17,183 bases of DNA from Sphingomonas sp. (GTDB taxonomy: Bacteria > Pseudomonadota > Alphaproteobacteria > Sphingomonadales > Sphingomonadaceae), in assembly GCA_030146605.1 (NCBI GenBank), contig JASLBO010000061.1, forward strand, positions 1-17,183, in the 5' to 3' direction. Positions 16,022-17,183 of this stretch are shown one piece after another (position 1 is the first letter of the stretch; each line of letters starts with the position of its first letter). The notes under the pieces were generated by a model. The model made no database searches, was not told the origin of the DNA, and saw nothing but the letters and a program-made list of their open reading frames with translations. Made by a program: the position numbers and the translations under genes.

Positions 16022-17183
16022 TCAGGCCCCCAACAAACTCTGGCCGCAAACGCGGACGATCTCGCCCGAGATGCCCGCACTGCCGGGCTCGGCGAGCCAC
16101 GCGATCGTCTCGGCGACGTCGTCGGGCTGGCCACCCTGCCCCATCGCGTTCATCCGCCGTCCCGCTTCGCGAATCGTGAACGGCACCGCGGCAGTCATCT
16201 GCGTCTCGATGAACCCCGGCGCGACCGCATTGGCGGTTATCCCCGCGGGCGCCACGTCCCGCGCCAGCCGCTGGATCCAGCCGATCACACCGGCCTTCGA
16301 AAAGGCATAGTTGGTCTGCCCGACATTGCCCGCGATCCCGCTCAGCGACGAGACCGCGACGATCCGCCCGCCGGTGGCTATCTGCCCGGCATCGAGCAAG
16401 GCGGCGGTGACGCGCATCGGCGCGGCGAGGTTCACTTCCATCACCGCATTCCAGCGCTCCGCGTCCATCCGCGCGATCGTCTTGTCGCGGGTGATCCCGG
16501 CATTGTGGACGATCACGTCGTATCCGCCGCGGGCGCGCGCATCCTCGACGATCCGCCCCGGCGCATCGGGCGCGGTGATGTCGAGCGCGAGCGCGCTGCC
16601 GCTGAGCCGGGCCGCCTGTTGGGCGAGCGCCGCCTGCGCCGCGGGCATATCGAGCCCGACGACATGCGCGCCTGCCCGCGCGAAGCTCTCGGCGATCGCC
16701 GCACCGATCCCCCGCGAGGCGCCGGTGACGAGCACGATCCTTTTCTGGCCGGTCGGCCCCGCTGCTGCCACGCCGACACGGATCGCCTGCCCCGAGACAT
16801 AGGCCGAGCGCCCCGAAAGCAGGAAGGCGAGCGTGCTCCCCAGCGTCGGTTCGCCTTTGACCGGCACATAGACCAGTTGCGCCGCGATGGCCCTGCGCGC
16901 TTCCTTGGCGAGCGAGCGCAGGAACCCCTCGAGCCCGCGCCAGATCGCGGCCGCCTCTTCATCCGGTGCCTGATCGGGATCATGCGCGAGCAGCACGATA
17001 CGCCCATTGGGCCGCACCCCGCGCAGGCTCTCATGGAAGATGCGGTACAGTTCGCCTGTCGCTGTCACGGTCGCGCAGCCGGTGGCATCGACGATCAGCG
17101 CATCGGCGCCCGCCTCGCCGGCGTGCGCCACGCCGAGCCGATCGAGCTCGCGCGTCAGCAGCCCGCCCAGCCGTCCCCCGCCG
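16022..17183 (-). CDS. High-molecular-weight FabG-type 3-oxoacyl reductase (SDR), 5' end outside window
   Basis: The frame is open to the window edge, so the start is missing; 386 residues are visible. The first ~130 visible residues (GELYRIFHESLRGVRPNGRIVLLAHDP, then FLRSLAKEARR) form a degenerate nucleotide-fold domain without a cofactor loop, as in the ~450-residue FabG4/HMwFabG proteins. The second domain is an active SDR: TGASRGIG cofactor loop (complement of about 16702-16725), HNAGITRDK, catalytic serine in VAVSSLSG, and the YAFSK Tyr/Lys pair (complement of 16295-16309), then PGFIETQM. It would use NAD(P)H to interconvert 3-oxoacyl and (R)-3-hydroxyacyl thioesters; mycobacterial FabG4 prefers NADH and CoA esters. 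It is the first visible gene of the five-gene operon. A GTG at 17131 is an internal codon, not a likely start, because homologous sequence continues upstream of it. Confidence 0.93.
   Translation of the reverse strand, partial: GGGRLGGLLTRELDRLGVAHAGEAGADALIVDATGCATVTATGELYRIFHESLRGVRPNGRIVLLAHDPDQAPDEEAAAIWRGLEGFLRSLAKEARRAIAAQLVYVPVKGEPTLGSTLAFLLSGRSAYVSGQAIRVGVAAAGPTGQKRIVLVTGASRGIGAAIAESFARAGAHVVGLDMPAAQAALAQQAARLSGSALALDITAPDAPGRIVEDARARGGYDVIVHNAGITRDKTIARMDAERWNAVMEVNLAAPMRVTAALLDAGQIATGGRIVAVSSLSGIAGNVGQTNYAFSKAGVIGWIQRLARDVAPAGITANAVAPGFIETQMTAAVPFTIREAGRRMNAMGQGGQPDDVAETIAWLAEPGSAGISGEIVRVCGQSLLGA

Overview
The window is very GC-rich, densely coded alphaproteobacterial DNA. A TIGR01782-type TonB-dependent receptor beside a GH106 glycosidase, the 'VVTG' style of TonB boxes, and the codon use all suggest a sphingomonad (Sphingomonas or a close relative). 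This placement is inference from protein style; there is no rRNA or marker gene here. No tRNA, rRNA, CRISPR array, insertion sequence or phage gene was seen.

Plus strand, 1-4801: the 3' part of an ECF sigma factor gene (cut by the window edge), a YfbK-like von Willebrand A lipoprotein, a single-pass membrane protein with a proline-rich periplasmic stalk and C-terminal TPRs, then a patatin-like phospholipase. The first three look like one regulatory and envelope module: sigma factor, surface or periplasmic vWA lipoprotein, and a protein with anti-sigma-like topology. Both the lipoprotein and the TPR protein carry a short segment (LVVTGSR, LVVTGTR) that looks like the TonB box of TonB-dependent receptors, although neither is a receptor. 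This is the most unusual observation in the window.

Minus strand, 10250-4808: a two-gene operon encoding a TonB-dependent receptor and, 4 bp after its stop, a secreted GH106 (alpha-L-rhamnosidase-like) glycoside hydrolase. It looks like a minimal glycan uptake and breakdown locus. Its promoter should lie in the 216-bp gap at 10251-10466, which contains a conspicuous AT-rich island. The GH106 gene converges on the patatin gene, and the two stop codons sit inside one perfect 18-bp palindrome.

Minus strand, 17183-10467: a tightly coupled operon in the order high-molecular-weight FabG-type reductase (5' end outside the window), MaoC-type double-hotdog hydratase, FadI-type thiolase, long-chain acyl-CoA ligase, and a flavin dehydrogenase of the 3-ketosteroid-dehydrogenase/fumarate-reductase superfamily. 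Junctions are a 3-bp gap, a 17-bp overlap, a GTGA overlap and a TGATG overlap. Together these would activate an acyl chain and run the hydration, 3-oxo and thiolysis steps of beta-oxidation. The reductase-MaoC-thiolase trio matches the mycobacterial FabG4/HtdX/FadA2 neighbourhood.

No gene-free stretch exceeds 300 bp. Most of the window is ordinary sphingomonad biology; the TonB-box-like segments outside receptors are the best lead for something undescribed.
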